The notes: generated by a model from the sequence alone, not told the origin. DNA of 64,000 nt from Leisingera aquimarina DSM 24565 (GCF_000473165.1 NZ_KI421504.1:1084501-1148500), one strand, 5' to 3'. Shown: positions 18,231 through 27,533, counted from the first letter of the stretch. Program-made: numbers and translations.

Positions 18231-19829
18231 TCAGCCGATGGCTGCAGCCTTCACGTCCTCGTCGATGAACGGCAGATACTGCTCAAAGTTGTCGGAGAAC
18301 ATCTGCACCAGCTTGGCCGCCTGCGCGTCATATGCCCCTTTGTCGTCCCAGGTGCGGCGCGGGTCCAGCAGCATTTCAGGAACGCCCGGCACGTCGACCG
18401 GCACGTCGAAGCCAAAGTTGGCATCCTTGCGGAATTCGACATTGGCCAGCGAGCCGTCCAGGGCTGCGGTCAGCAGGGCGCGGGTTGCCTTGATCGGCAT
18501 CCGGCTGCCGGTGCCATAAGCGCCGCCGGTCCAGCCGGTGTTCACCAGCCAGCAGGTCGCGCCGTGCTGGGCGATCTTTTCGCGCAGCAGGTTGCCGTAA
18601 ACCTCAGGGCGGCGCGGCATGAAGGGGGCGCCGAAACAGGTCGAGAATGTCGGTTCCGGTTCGGTCACGCCGCGCTCGGTCCCCGCTACCTTGGAGGTGA
18701 AGCCTGACAGGAAGTGGTACATTGCCTGCGCCGGGGTCAGCCGCGAGATCGGAGGCAGAACGCCGAACGCATCACAGGTCAGCATGATGATGTTTTTCGG
18801 GTGGCCGCCGCGGGCGCTGTCCGATGCATTCGAGATGTAATGCAGCGGGTAAGCACAGCGCATGTTGGCGGTGAGGCTGTCGTCGTTGAAATCCAGCTCC
18901 TTGGTCTCCGGATCAAACACCATGTTCTCGATCACGGTGCCGAACTTGGAGGTGGTGGCATAGATTTCCGGCTCTGCCTCGGCATTCAGGTTGATGGTCT
19001 TGGCATAGCAGCCGCCTTCAAAGTTGAAGGTGCCGTTGTCGGCCCAGCCATGTTCGTCATCGCCGATCAGGACGCGGTCCGGGTCGGCGGACAGGGTGGT
19101 CTTGCCGGTGCCCGACAGGCCGAAGAACACGGCGGTGTCGACCGGGTTGCCCTTGGCGTGATTGGCCGAGCAGTGCATCGGCATGATGCCTTTCTCCGGC
19201 AGCAGGTAGTTCAGCAGGGTAAAGACGGATTTCTTGTTTTCGCCAGCATATTCGGTGCCGCCGATCAGGATCATCTTGCGGTCGAAATTCATCGCAATGA
19301 CGGTCTCGGAACGGCAATCATGCTTTTTGGGGTCGGCCTGGAAACTGGGGCAGTTGATGACCGTGAAATCTGCGATGAAGTCATCCAGGTCTTCGCGGTC
19401 CGGACGGCGCAGCATGGTGCGGATGAACAGGTTGTGCCACGCCAGTTCGGTCACCATGCGGACATTGATCGCATGGGCCGGGTCAGCACCGCCGACCAGA
19501 TCCTGGACGTAATAGTCCTTGCCTTTCATGTGCTCCAGCATGTCGGTGTAAAGCGCGTCAAAGCCTTCCGGGCTCATCGCTGCATTGTTGTCCCACCAGA
19601 TGGTGTCGCGCACGCTGTCCGACTTGACGACATGTTTATCTTTGGGCGAGCGGCCGGTGAATTTGCCGGTGGTCACAAGGAAGGCGCCGCCATTGCCCAG
19701 CGTGCCTTCGCTGCGCTTCAGCGCAGCTTCGATCAGCGCTGGCTCCATGAAGTTGTAGAAGACATTGCCCAGACCCTCGATGCCCTGATCCTCGAGGCGG
19801 AATTGCGGGTTAACCCGTCCAGATGTCAT
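18231..19829 (-). CDS. pckA: Phosphoenolpyruvate carboxykinase (ATP)
   Basis: PckA converts oxaloacetate and ATP to phosphoenolpyruvate and CO2, the entry step of gluconeogenesis. The ATG at 19829 has AGGAGA seven bases upstream and gives 532 residues beginning [14 protein letters not shown], the family length. Visible motifs are [15 protein letters not shown] (substrate-binding Arg), the kinase-1a loop [25 protein letters not shown] and [15 protein letters not shown]. Divergent pckA and chvI are a known arrangement in alphaproteobacteria, where ChvI-type regulators influence pckA. The upstream gap holds a striking pair of direct repeats. A dead IS adjoins the 3' end without touching the coding region. 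Confidence 0.97.
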   Translation of the reverse strand: MTSGRVNPQFRLEDQGIEGLGNVFYNFMEPALIEAALKRSEGTLGNGGAFLVTTGKFTGRSPKDKHVVKSDSVRDTIWWDNNAAMSPEGFDALYTDMLEHMKGKDYYVQDLVGGADPAHAINVRMVTELAWHNLFIRTMLRRPDREDLDDFIADFTVINCPSFQADPKKHDCRSETVIAMNFDRKMILIGGTEYAGENKKSVFTLLNYLLPEKGIMPMHCSANHAKGNPVDTAVFFGLSGTGKTTLSADPDRVLIGDDEHGWADNGTFNFEGGCYAKTINLNAEAEPEIYATTSKFGTVIENMVFDPETKELDFNDDSLTANMRCAYPLHYISNASDSARGGHPKNIIMLTCDAFGVLPPISRLTPAQAMYHFLSGFTSKVAGTERGVTEPEPTFSTCFGAPFMPRRPEVYGNLLREKIAQHGATCWLVNTGWTGGAYGTGSRMPIKATRALLTAALDGSLANVEFRKDANFGFDVPVDVPGVPEMLLDPRRTWDDKGAYDAQAAKLVQMFSDNFEQYLPFIDEDVKAAAIG

Positions 19830-19964
19830 ACGTTTTTTCTCCTGTGGCGGCGCGGCGGCACGCAGGCTGCGGGCTGCGCCAATGGGGCAATAGAACACGG
19901 CATCGCTGCCGGTGGCGGGGTCTTAACACGGCGTTTCGGGCGGTGAACAGGCCGGTTCCCCCGA

Positions 19965-19997
19965 GTTAGCGCCACCAAGGCGACGTTTAGCGCAACC
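19965..19997. promoter_or_regulatory. Paired TTAGCGC direct repeats in the pckA-chvI intergenic region
   Basis: TTAGCGCCACC at 19966-19976 and TTAGCGCAACC at 19987-19997 match at ten of eleven bases and start exactly 21 bases apart, two helical turns. They lie about 140-170 bases upstream of the pckA ATG. Half-site GTTAGCGC resembles LacI-type operators, including what I recall for CceR, a central-carbon regulator of Rhodobacteraceae; that link is inference. The rest of the 341-base gap (19830-20170) becomes AT-rich towards chvI and must hold both promoters, which I could not place confidently. Confidence 0.5.
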
Positions 19998-20170
19998 ATC
20001 AGTTTAAGCCTGCGCCGGTGCCTGCTTGTTCAGCAGACGCTAAGGTATTTTTGCCCCAATTGAGACCAAAGATCGCCCTGATTCTTCAAATGGGATTGAT
20101 TCGGGGCACCATAACGGCGATGAAAGTGCTAAAAAATAACACAGAACAGAGCAGATTAGGGGCAATTCCG

Positions 20171-20875
20171 ATGTCAAAAATTGCATTGGTAGATGATGAC
20201 AGGAACATCCTGACATCCGTTTCCATGACGCTTGAGGCCGAAGGCTTTGAGGTGGAAACCTACAACGACGGCCAGGCGGCGCTGGACGCATTCAACAAGA
20301 AGCTGCCGGACATGGCCGTGCTGGATATCAAAATGCCGCGGATGGACGGCATGGATCTGTTGCAGCGGCTGCGCCAGAAATCCCAGATGCCGGTGATCTT
20401 CCTCACCTCCAAAGATGATGAGATCGACGAGGTGCTTGGCCTGCGCATGGGCGCTGACGACTATGTTAAGAAGCCGTTCTCGCAGCGCCTTCTGGTCGAA
20501 CGGATCCGGGCGCTGTTGCGCCGCCAGGAGGCGATCAGCAGCGACGCTGCCGGAACCGCCTCGCCCGAGGCCAAGGTTATGGAGCGCGGCAACCTGCGGA
20601 TGGACCCGCTGCGCCACGCGGTCAGCTGGAAGGGCAGGGACGTATCGCTGACAGTGACGGAGTTCCTGCTGCTACAGGCGCTGGCCCAGCGGCCGGGTTT
20701 TGTAAAAAGCCGCGACCAGCTGATGGATGTGGCCTATGATGACCAAGTCTATGTGGATGACCGGACCATCGACAGCCATATAAAGCGTTTGCGCAAGAAA
20801 ATGCGCACAGCGGACTCGGATTTTGCGGCAATCGAAACCCTTTATGGAATCGGTTACCGTTATAATGAAGAATAA
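20171..20875 (+). CDS. chvI: Response regulator ChvI (OmpR family)
   Basis: 234 residues from the ATG at 20171: a receiver domain with acidic pocket DDD (8-10), phospho-acceptor Asp52 ([11 protein letters not shown]), Thr79 (FLTS) and Lys101 (YVKKPF), then a winged-helix DNA-binding domain (about 130-232) with [20 protein letters not shown] and [15 protein letters not shown]. In rhizobia and Caulobacter, ChvG-ChvI responds to acid and envelope stress. The frame is open for 51 codons further upstream, but that part lacks receiver homology. It is followed after 52 bases by its sensor gene and then by the PTS-related genes, a conserved alphaproteobacterial order. Confidence 0.95.
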   Translation: MSKIALVDDDRNILTSVSMTLEAEGFEVETYNDGQAALDAFNKKLPDMAVLDIKMPRMDGMDLLQRLRQKSQMPVIFLTSKDDEIDEVLGLRMGADDYVKKPFSQRLLVERIRALLRRQEAISSDAAGTASPEAKVMERGNLRMDPLRHAVSWKGRDVSLTVTEFLLLQALAQRPGFVKSRDQLMDVAYDDQVYVDDRTIDSHIKRLRKKMRTADSDFAAIETLYGIGYRYNEE

Positions 20876-20927
20876 GCGGCACGTTTAAGCGGGGCTGTTT
20901 CCCCCGGGGCCGAAGGAGTGGGCGCGC

Positions 20928-22643
20928 ATGCGCGATACCAGCATTACGCAACGCCAGCAGGACGGCGATGTTGTTCTAGGGGAAGACTGGGTCACCCCTG
21001 AGCAATCCGTTACGCAGGAGATGCAGGTCAAGCGCGCGCGCCGGGGGCTTCTGTCGCTCAAGGGCTCGCCGCTGACCCGGAAGATCATCACTTTCAACCT
21101 GATCGCACTGATCATTCTGGTCACCGGGATCCTGTACCTGAATTCCTCGCGTCAAAGCCTGGTGCAGCAGCGCGCGGGCGCTCTGGTATCCGAAACCATG
21201 CTGGCGGCGGATGTCTTTGAGGCAGAAATGCCGGCCGCAGGCGCAGTCAGCTTCGCTGCAGGCGACGGTATCCAGGTCGAGGACACGCTGGCGCGGCTCA
21301 GCCTGCGCGGCGGCGTCGAAGCCTTTGTGTTCGATACCACCGGCAATCTGATTTCCAGCATCAAGGGCGTGGACCGCAGTGATGCCCTGAACGTGTTGAA
21401 TGACAGTGGCCGAAGCCGCACGCTGATCAGCGATGCACTGTCGGCCATTTGGGGCATAGCTGATGGCGGCGAGGCGGCTGCTGCTGGTTCCGCCGCGTTG
21501 GGACCGTCCTTAGAGAAACGGCTGGGCGGTTTGGTCGATCGGACGATGAACGGCGGCACCGGCATTGAAACTGTCGTAGACACCACTGGCAGCCGGGTGA
21601 TCTCTGCGGCAACGCCTATCATGCATAATGACAGGGCAGTCGGTGTTATCGCGCTGACATCCCCGACGGGCGAAGTGGACGCTTTGGTGCGCGGCGAGCA
21701 GGAACGCGTGCTGCAGATGTTTGTCGTTGCCTTGCTGGTCTCGGTCGGGTTGAGCCTGGTGCTGGCCTCGACCATCGCCAACCCGCTTGCCGATCTCGCT
21801 GAGGCTGCCGAACTTGGCCGCGAGCGCGGCAGCCGCAAGTCAAACCCGGGGCGGATCCGGATTCCGGATCTGTCTGCCCGGCCGGACGAAATCGGACGGC
21901 TGAGCCGCGCACTGCGCGGCATGGTCAAGGCGCTTTATTCCCGGATCGACAGCAACGAACAGTTTGCAGCCGACGTGGCGCATGAAATCAAAAACCCCTT
22001 GGCCAGCCTGCAGTCGGCGGTCGGCACCTTGCGTATGGTTCACCGTGATGACCAGCGTGAGAAGCTGATGGAAGTGATTGAACACGATGTCCGCCGCCTG
22101 GACCGGCTGGTCAGCGACATCTCCAACGCGTCGCGGCTGGATGCCGAGCTGGTCAAGGAGGAAGAAGAAGACTTCGATCTGCTGGCCATGCTGGGCAACC
22201 TCAACCAGTACTTGGGGGAAGACGCCCGCGCCAAGGGGATCGACTACATCACCGACCTGCCGGCCCAGCCCATTCAGTTGCAGGGCCTTGAGGCACGATT
22301 GGCGCAGGTTTTTGTCAATCTGATCACCAATGCGATCTCGTTCTGCGAGGAGGGCGACGCCATACGCGTATGGGCTCGGCGCCGTGCAAACCGGGTGCTG
22401 ATTGTGGTCGAAGATACTGGTCCAGGCATTCCGGATCAGGCCTTGTCGAAGATTTTCAAACGCTTCTATTCGCAGCGCCCGGTGGAGCATTTCGGTAACA
22501 ATTCAGGACTCGGTCTGGCAATTTCGAAGCAGATTGTCGAGGCGCACGGCGGCGTGGTTTGGGCTGAAAACATCCGCCCGACAGAAGCCGACGTCACCTC
22601 TGAACCTTTGGGTGCGCGGTTTGTAGTTGGTCTGCCGGTATAA
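20928..22643 (+). CDS. chvG: Sensor histidine kinase ChvG
   Basis: 571-residue inner-membrane kinase. TM1 is at about 53-72, a periplasmic sensor region at 73-260, TM2 at about 262-282, then HAMP, the dimerisation/phosphoacceptor helix with His352 in ADVAHEIKNPLASLQ, and a HATPase domain (NLITNAISFCE, VEDTGPGIP, NNSGLGLAISKQIVEAHGG). AAGGAG precedes the ATG. The roughly 190-residue periplasmic part carries a conserved EAFVFDTTGNLISS stretch. In relatives ExoR restrains this kinase in the periplasm; no exoR is in this window. Pairs with ChvI immediately upstream. Confidence 0.95.
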   Translation: MRDTSITQRQQDGDVVLGEDWVTPEQSVTQEMQVKRARRGLLSLKGSPLTRKIITFNLIALIILVTGILYLNSSRQSLVQQRAGALVSETMLAADVFEAEMPAAGAVSFAAGDGIQVEDTLARLSLRGGVEAFVFDTTGNLISSIKGVDRSDALNVLNDSGRSRTLISDALSAIWGIADGGEAAAAGSAALGPSLEKRLGGLVDRTMNGGTGIETVVDTTGSRVISAATPIMHNDRAVGVIALTSPTGEVDALVRGEQERVLQMFVVALLVSVGLSLVLASTIANPLADLAEAAELGRERGSRKSNPGRIRIPDLSARPDEIGRLSRALRGMVKALYSRIDSNEQFAADVAHEIKNPLASLQSAVGTLRMVHRDDQREKLMEVIEHDVRRLDRLVSDISNASRLDAELVKEEEEDFDLLAMLGNLNQYLGEDARAKGIDYITDLPAQPIQLQGLEARLAQVFVNLITNAISFCEEGDAIRVWARRRANRVLIVVEDTGPGIPDQALSKIFKRFYSQRPVEHFGNNSGLGLAISKQIVEAHGGVVWAENIRPTEADVTSEPLGARFVVGLPV

Positions 22644-22648
22644 TAACC

Positions 22649-23086
22649 ATGTCTGATACCGAAAGCCTCATCCTGCATGCCTCCTGTGTCGCGTTGGAGG
22701 GACGGGGGCTTTTGATCACTGGCACTTCCGGGCAAGGCAAGTCCGCGCTGGCACTGCAACTGCTGGCTTTTGGCGCGCAACTGGTGGCGGACGACCGGGT
22801 GTTGCTGCAACTCTTGGACGGGCAGGTTGTGGCCAGCGCGCCAGAGCCGATCCGCGGACTGATCGAGGCGCGGTTCATGGGCCTGCTGCATGCGCAGATC
22901 CGCAGCCCTGTACCGGTTGCTGCACTGGTGGACTTGGATGAGGCTGAAATCGAACGCCTGCCGGTGCGGCACAGCACGCAGTTGCTGGGGCAGGAGGTGC
23001 TTCGGGTCAAGCGCGTGAACGGTGCGCATTTCGCTCCGGCGCTGATGCAGTATCTCAGATGCGGAGCTTTGGACCCCGATGCCTGA
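22649..23086 (+). CDS. hprK: HPr kinase/phosphorylase, short form
   Basis: 145 residues, only the C-terminal catalytic core of HprK; the N-terminal domain present in Firmicutes is absent, as is usual in alphaproteobacteria. Walker A is GTSGQGKSA (25-33), followed by [11 protein letters not shown] and [16 protein letters not shown], corresponding to the HprK signature region. The enzyme phosphorylates and dephosphorylates a serine of HPr, and the HPr in this cluster has Ser46 in the right place. The gene begins five bases after chvG and overlaps rapZ by eight bases, so translation is probably coupled. Confidence 0.92.
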   Translation: MSDTESLILHASCVALEGRGLLITGTSGQGKSALALQLLAFGAQLVADDRVLLQLLDGQVVASAPEPIRGLIEARFMGLLHAQIRSPVPVAALVDLDEAEIERLPVRHSTQLLGQEVLRVKRVNGAHFAPALMQYLRCGALDPDA

Positions 23087-23957
23087 GGCGGAGAAAAAGG
23101 CGGTTCCGGCGGTGCTGGTCACCGGTCCCTCAGGGGCGGGCCGGACCACAGCGATCAACGTGCTTGAAGATCTTGGCTTTGAGGCGATCGACAACCTGCC
23201 GCTGCGGCTGCTGCCGGGGCTCATTGATGCCGCCGCGGCTCCGCGGCCGATGGCCTTGGGGCTGGACAGCCGAAACCGGGATTTCTCGCCGCGGGCGCTG
23301 CTGGATGTGATCGATATGCTGTCCGGCCGCCGCGAGGTGGAGCTGACGGTGCTGTACCTTGATTCGCAAGCTGACGTGCTGCTGCGGCGCTATTCCGAGA
23401 CGCGCCGCCGCCATCCGCTGGCACCCGCGGAATCTCCGGGCGAAGGAGTGCGCCGCGAGCTGGATCTGATGGCACCGATCCGCGACCGGGCTGATATCCT
23501 GCTGGAAACTTCGGATATGAATGTGCACCAGTTGAAGGCAGAGATCGAACGCTGGTTTGCCCCTGAAGGCCGCACGCTGGCACTGTCGGTGCAAAGCTTC
23601 TCTTACAAACGCGGCATGCCGCACGGCATTGACATGGTGTTTGATTGCCGCTTCCTGGCCAATCCTTATTGGCAGCCCGAATTGCGTCAATGTAACGGCA
23701 TTGACCAGGCTGTGCAGGACTATGTGCGGGCCGACGGCAGGTTCACCCCTTTCTTCACCCGGGTGCTGGATCTCACCCGTCTGCTGTTGCCGGCTTACCA
23801 GGAAGAGGGGAAATCGCATTTTTCCATCGCCTTCGGCTGCACCGGCGGGCAGCACAGATCAGTAACGATGGCGGAAACCCTGGCCAAGGCCCTTGCGGAA
23901 GACGGCCTGCAAGTGTCAATTAGACACCGCGAGCTGCAAGGCCAGCAAAAGAAGTGA
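23079..23957 (+). CDS. rapZ: RapZ-family nucleotide-binding protein (RNase adapter)
   Basis: 292 residues. The Walker A-like motif is GPSGAGRTT (16-24) with Arg22 where E. coli RapZ has Lys; further hallmarks are [40 protein letters not shown] (with RFLANPYW next), and [15 protein letters not shown] near the C-terminus. In E. coli RapZ senses glucosamine-6-phosphate and presents small RNAs to RNase E; in alphaproteobacteria the partner RNAs are not generally known and the protein is studied mainly through its link with PTS genes. The ATG overlaps hprK by eight bases. The Arg substitution seems common in Rhodobacteraceae and need not mean loss of function. Confidence 0.95.
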   Translation: MPEAEKKAVPAVLVTGPSGAGRTTAINVLEDLGFEAIDNLPLRLLPGLIDAAAAPRPMALGLDSRNRDFSPRALLDVIDMLSGRREVELTVLYLDSQADVLLRRYSETRRRHPLAPAESPGEGVRRELDLMAPIRDRADILLETSDMNVHQLKAEIERWFAPEGRTLALSVQSFSYKRGMPHGIDMVFDCRFLANPYWQPELRQCNGIDQAVQDYVRADGRFTPFFTRVLDLTRLLLPAYQEEGKSHFSIAFGCTGGQHRSVTMAETLAKALAEDGLQVSIRHRELQGQQKK

Positions 23958-23966
23958 GAGGCCGGG

Positions 23967-24374
23967 TTGATCGGGATTGTGATCGTAGCGCATGGCGAGC
24001 TGGCAAGGGAATACCTTGCCGCTGTGGAACACGTTGTGGGCCCGCAGCCCTGCCTGATGGCCATCGGCATCGGACCCGAGGACGACAGGGATCGCAAGCA
24101 GGATGAGATCTGCTCGGCTGCGAATGAAGTGGACACTGGCGACGGGGTCGTTGTGGTCACCGACCTGTTCGGCGGCTCGCCTTCCAACCTCAGCCTGAAG
24201 GCATGCGCCCCGGCGGATCGCCGTATTCTTTACGGGGCCAATTTGCCGATGCTGATCAAACTGGCGAAATCCCGCCACCTGCCTGTGGCCGATGCGGTCC
24301 GGCAGGCCATGGAGGCCGGGCGCAAGTACATAAACGCTCAAAACGTAAACCCTGATGGGGAGCAGGCACATTAA
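23967..24374 (+). CDS. PTS EIIA component, mannose-class (regulatory, no permease)
   Basis: 135 residues from a TTG start with GGCCGGG just upstream, giving MIGIVIVAHGELAREYL with the phosphorylatable His9. VVVVTDLFGGSPSNLSL matches the mannose-family EIIA (PF03610) fold. No EIIB or EIIC sugar permease is nearby, so this belongs to the truncated regulatory PTS of alphaproteobacteria, in which EI-HPr-EIIA carries signals rather than sugars. It sits between rapZ (9-base gap) and ptsH (no gap), and is often called ptsL or manX in related genomes; I leave the symbol blank because usage varies. Confidence 0.93.
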   Translation: MIGIVIVAHGELAREYLAAVEHVVGPQPCLMAIGIGPEDDRDRKQDEICSAANEVDTGDGVVVVTDLFGGSPSNLSLKACAPADRRILYGANLPMLIKLAKSRHLPVADAVRQAMEAGRKYINAQNVNPDGEQAH

Positions 24375-24644
24375 ATGGCTGTGAAGACGCTGAAAATCAT
24401 CAATGAAAAGGGGTTGCACGCCCGCGCCTCGGCCAAGCTGGTAGAAGTGGTCGAAGGGTTCGATGCCACGGCAGAGGTGATCAGGGACGGCTTGTCTGCT
24501 TCCGGCGACAGTATTATGGGTCTTTTGATGTTGGCAGCCTCGAAAGGAACGACTATTGACGTCGAGACTTCGGGGCCCGATGCTGATGCGCTGGCGCATG
24601 CGCTGGAGGCCCTGGTGGCCGGCAAGTTCGGCGAGGGCTACTAG
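24375..24644 (+). CDS. ptsH: Phosphocarrier protein HPr
   Basis: 89-residue HPr. His15 sits in the EI-phosphorylation motif GLHARASAK and Ser46 in ASGDSIMGLLML, the position targeted by HprK, so both covalent controls appear possible. The start ATG follows the EIIA stop directly, giving tight coupling. EI (ptsP/ptsI) is not in the window. Together with hprK, rapZ and EIIA this forms a signalling module that may tie phosphoenolpyruvate availability to ChvG/ChvI output, consistent with pckA (a PEP producer) being divergently transcribed at the other end of the locus. Confidence 0.95.
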   Translation: MAVKTLKIINEKGLHARASAKLVEVVEGFDATAEVIRDGLSASGDSIMGLLMLAASKGTTIDVETSGPDADALAHALEALVAGKFGEGY

Positions 24645-24676
24645 GCCCGCACCGGCAGCGGAACGGGAAAAACACT

Positions 24677-25570
24677 TTGGCGGATACCGCACACGACAGG
24701 AATACCGGCGTTGCGCCGGAAACCGCTGGTCAGACAGGCGAGGTCTATGACCGCCGCACGCTGACCTATGCCAATTCCTTTGACGACCGCTGGACCTCTC
24801 TGGCGATCAAGACCATCGAATGGCTCACCGGAAAACTGACCATCCTGCGTATGGTCAGCAAGTTCGAAAAACAGAATGCGGAATACCGCGGCCAGAAGTT
24901 CTGGCGCGGCGCCCTCAATATTATGGGCATTGATCTGCAGACGCCGGAAGAGCAGATCAACAACATCCCCAAGGACGGACCTGTGGTGATCGTTGCCAAC
25001 CATCCCCACGGGATGGTTGATGGCATGATCTTTGCCGACCTCATCGGCCGCCGCCGCCTGGATTACCGCATCCTGACCCGCTCGGTGCTGACAGGGCTGG
25101 ACGAAGCGGCAACTTCCTTCATGATCCCGGTGCCGTTCCCGCATGATCCCGAAGCGCAGCGCAAAATGGTCGACATGCGGGCCAAGACCATGGCCTTCCT
25201 CAAGGACGGCGGCGCGGTGGCGTTGTTCCCGTCCGGCGTGGTGATGTCTTCCGACAGCTGGTTCGGCCCTGCGGTTGAGCGTGAATGGAACGTCTTTACC
25301 GCACAGCTGATCCGCCGCTCTGGCGCCCGGGTGGTGCCGATATACTTCCCCGGCCACAATTCCCGATGGTATCAGATCGCCTGCCGGATCTCACCGATCC
25401 TGCGTCAGGGTCTGCTTCTGCGCGAGATTGTCCGCTCCTGCAACAAGCCGCAGGCGCCAGTTGTGGGCAAACCGCTGACGGACGCGCAGATGGAACAGCT
25501 GCAAAGCGATCCGCGGGGTTTCATGGCCTGGCTGCGCGAACATACCCTGAGCCTCGGCAAACAAGGCTAA
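24677..25570 (+). CDS. Lysophospholipid acyltransferase (PlsC/hemolysin-type)
   Basis: 297 residues with the acyltransferase block VIVANHPHGMVDG at about 111-123 and the second block ALFPSGVVMS near 192, followed by VVPIYFPGHNS. This NHPxGxxDG variant is characteristic of the OlsA/hemolysin-like branch of PlsC proteins, which acylate lysophospholipids or ornithine lipids at the inner membrane. The start is a TTG at 24677 without a strong ribosome site; the first clear family character begins about 50 residues in. It ends the chvI-ptsH cluster and is followed by a strong intrinsic terminator, so it is probably cotranscribed with ptsH (32-base gap). Confidence 0.88.
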   Translation: MADTAHDRNTGVAPETAGQTGEVYDRRTLTYANSFDDRWTSLAIKTIEWLTGKLTILRMVSKFEKQNAEYRGQKFWRGALNIMGIDLQTPEEQINNIPKDGPVVIVANHPHGMVDGMIFADLIGRRRLDYRILTRSVLTGLDEAATSFMIPVPFPHDPEAQRKMVDMRAKTMAFLKDGGAVALFPSGVVMSSDSWFGPAVEREWNVFTAQLIRRSGARVVPIYFPGHNSRWYQIACRISPILRQGLLLREIVRSCNKPQAPVVGKPLTDAQMEQLQSDPRGFMAWLREHTLSLGKQG

Positions 25571-25597
25571 GCCTGCCTCATCACCGGGGCAGAATCA

Positions 25598-25627
25598 GAA
25601 AGGCGCCCCGCGGGGCGCCTTTTTTTG
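25598..25627. terminator. Intrinsic terminator, bidirectional
   Basis: A perfect palindrome of 20 bases (AGGCGCCCCG and its complement, 25601-25620) is flanked by AA on the left and seven Ts on the right. It lies between the convergent acyltransferase and hbd genes and would stop transcription from the left efficiently; for the minus strand the A tract is shorter. Confidence 0.9.
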
Positions 25628-25633
25628 TTCCCG

Positions 25634-26509
25634 CTACCGTGTCGGCACCGGCGTTTCCCCGCGATAGTCATAAAAGCCGCGCTGTGTCTTGCGGCCCAGC
25701 CAGCCGGCCTCGACATATTTGGTCAGCAGCGGGCAGGGGCGGTATTTGGTGTCCGCCAGCCCGTCATGCAGCACGTTCATGATTGCCAGGCAGGTGTCCA
25801 GACCGATGAAATCCGCCAGTTCCAGCGGCCCCATCGGGTGATTGGCGCCAAGTTTCATCGACTCATCGATCGATTTGACCGAACCGACGCCCTCATACAG
25901 CGTATAAACCGCCTCGTTGATCATCGGCATCAGAATGCGGTTGACGATGAAGGCCGGGAAATCTTCAGCACTTGCAGAGGTCTTGCCCAGGCGGGCCACG
26001 ACTTCCTGGCAGGCAGTGAATGTCGGTTCATCCGTGGCAATGCCGCGGATCAGCTCAACCAGCTGCATCACCGGCACCGGGTTCATGAAATGGAACCCCA
26101 TAAAGCGTTCCGGACGGTCGGTGCGGCTAGCAAGCCGGGTGATCGAGATTGACGAGGTGTTGGACGTCAGGATCGTGTGCGGCAGAAGATGCGGCAGCAG
26201 ATCATCAAAGATCGCCTGTTTGACGGTTTCCCGTTCGGTGGCCGCTTCGATGACAAGGTCGGTTGCGCCGACATCTGCAAGCGTCAGTGAGGGGGTAACG
26301 CGGGCTAATGCAGCCTTTACGTCTGCATCCGAAATCTTTCCCTTGCTTGCCTGGCGCTCCATGTTCTTGTGAATGAGGCTCAGGGCACTGTCCAGCGCCG
26401 GCTGGCTGACATCATTCAGCACGACCTCGTACCCGGCAAGCGCCAGAACATGGGCAATGCCATTGCCCATCTGCCCGGCGCCGATCACTCCAACCTTCTG
26501 AATTTCCAT
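25634..26509 (-). CDS. hbd: 3-Hydroxybutyryl-CoA dehydrogenase
   Basis: 291 residues. NAD-binding motif GVIGAGQMGNGIAHVLALAG at residues 8-27, then the catalytic His in FMGFHFMNPVPVMQLVE and the Asn-rich SNTSSISITRLAS; the C-terminal dimerisation domain has PMGPLELADFIGLDTC. It oxidises 3-hydroxybutyryl-CoA to acetoacetyl-CoA (or the reverse) in butyrate, polyhydroxybutyrate and ethylmalonyl-CoA metabolism. In many Roseobacter genomes hbd directly follows etfBA; here it shares their strand, but a plus-strand DUF6473 gene and a terminator lie between them, so it needs its own promoter. The paaH/fadB2 naming would be equally acceptable. Confidence 0.93.
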   Translation of the reverse strand: MEIQKVGVIGAGQMGNGIAHVLALAGYEVVLNDVSQPALDSALSLIHKNMERQASKGKISDADVKAALARVTPSLTLADVGATDLVIEAATERETVKQAIFDDLLPHLLPHTILTSNTSSISITRLASRTDRPERFMGFHFMNPVPVMQLVELIRGIATDEPTFTACQEVVARLGKTSASAEDFPAFIVNRILMPMINEAVYTLYEGVGSVKSIDESMKLGANHPMGPLELADFIGLDTCLAIMNVLHDGLADTKYRPCPLLTKYVEAGWLGRKTQRGFYDYRGETPVPTR

Positions 26510-26662
26510 GCCTCAGGCTCCTGAAATATCTGCGGCAACCTTACTGGCGGGCGAAGGGCGGGCACAAGGGCAGCAGGGACTGATTTGAGGCAAATTCTCA
26601 CTTTAGGGAATTTGCAATGCTTGCGTGGCAAGGTGAGTCTCGGGTGAAAAATTGGTGGTGAA

Positions 26663-27481
26663 ATGAGCTATGAACTCAAAAGCGCGGGGGTGCTTTCGGG
26701 GGAACCATGCAGATATGGGCATTCCAGGCTGTTGGTCCGGGGCCCACAGCGGTCCCTGGATAAACCCTATGTTGCCTTTCTTGGTGGAACCGAAGTTTAC
26801 GGGCGATTCGTTGAATTTCCCTTTGTCGACTCTCTGCAAACCCAGCTTGGATTGGATTGCATCAACCTAGGCAGTGTGAACGCCGGGCTGGACAGTTTTG
26901 TGCAGGATGATTCCCTGATCAATATCGCCAGACAGGCGAATGTATCCGTGGTGCAGATGCTGGGTGCGCAAAACATCTCAAACCCCTATTACCGGGTGCA
27001 CCCGCGCCGCAACGACCGGTTTCTGCAGGCCCACGCGGCCCTTAAGACGCTCTATCCCGAAGTGGATTTTACGGAGTTTCATTTCAACAAGCATCTGCTT
27101 TGCACCCTGCGAGAAATCTCCGGCCAGCGGTTTGAGCAAGTGCAGGAGCAACTGCAACGCAGTTGGATAGAGCGGATGAGCGACCTGGTCGAGGCGCTTA
27201 GTGGCCGTGTTCTGCTGCTATGGCTCCGCTATGAATTGGACGCCGAAGCCGGGTTCCCAGAAGAGCCGGTCCTGGTAGACCGTTCCATGGCCGATGCCTT
27301 GCGCCCCAAGGTTCAGGGGGTGCTGGAGTTCAGAACTTCTTCGGCGGCAGTGGCACAGGACATCGCCGGCATGATCTTTGGCCAGATGGAATTGCCCGCC
27401 GCCCGCCACATGATTGGGCCGAAGGAACATCTGCGGATTGCCGATGCGCTGGCTGACCGTCTGTCGCCGCTGGTCAAGTAG
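26663..27481 (+). CDS. DUF6473 family protein
   Basis: 272-residue soluble protein without signal peptide or membrane segment. PYVAFLGGTEVYGRFVEFPF and LGLDCINLGSVNAGLDSF, followed by VSVVQMLGAQNISNPYY, suggest an SGNH- or alpha/beta-like fold: the GGTE turn sits where SGNH hydrolases have GDS, and a HMIGPKEHLRIADAL segment lies near the end. I recognise the pattern as DUF6473, common in Rhodobacteraceae and often near polysaccharide or sulfotransferase genes. It sits alone, opposite in strand to the etf and hbd genes on either side, with a terminator just behind it. Function unknown. Confidence 0.7.
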   Translation: MSYELKSAGVLSGEPCRYGHSRLLVRGPQRSLDKPYVAFLGGTEVYGRFVEFPFVDSLQTQLGLDCINLGSVNAGLDSFVQDDSLINIARQANVSVVQMLGAQNISNPYYRVHPRRNDRFLQAHAALKTLYPEVDFTEFHFNKHLLCTLREISGQRFEQVQEQLQRSWIERMSDLVEALSGRVLLLWLRYELDAEAGFPEEPVLVDRSMADALRPKVQGVLEFRTSSAAVAQDIAGMIFGQMELPAARHMIGPKEHLRIADALADRLSPLVK

Positions 27482-27506
27482 TAAGAACGCCTTTGGTGAA
27501 GGAAGC

Positions 27507-27533
27507 AAAAGGCCCGCCGGATGGCGGGCCTTT
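27507..27533. terminator. Intrinsic terminator between DUF6473 and etfA
   Basis: GGCCCGCC (27511-27518) pairs with GGCGGGCC (27523-27530) around a GATG-like loop; AAAA precedes and TTT follows, so it can act in both directions for the convergent genes. Confidence 0.85.
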
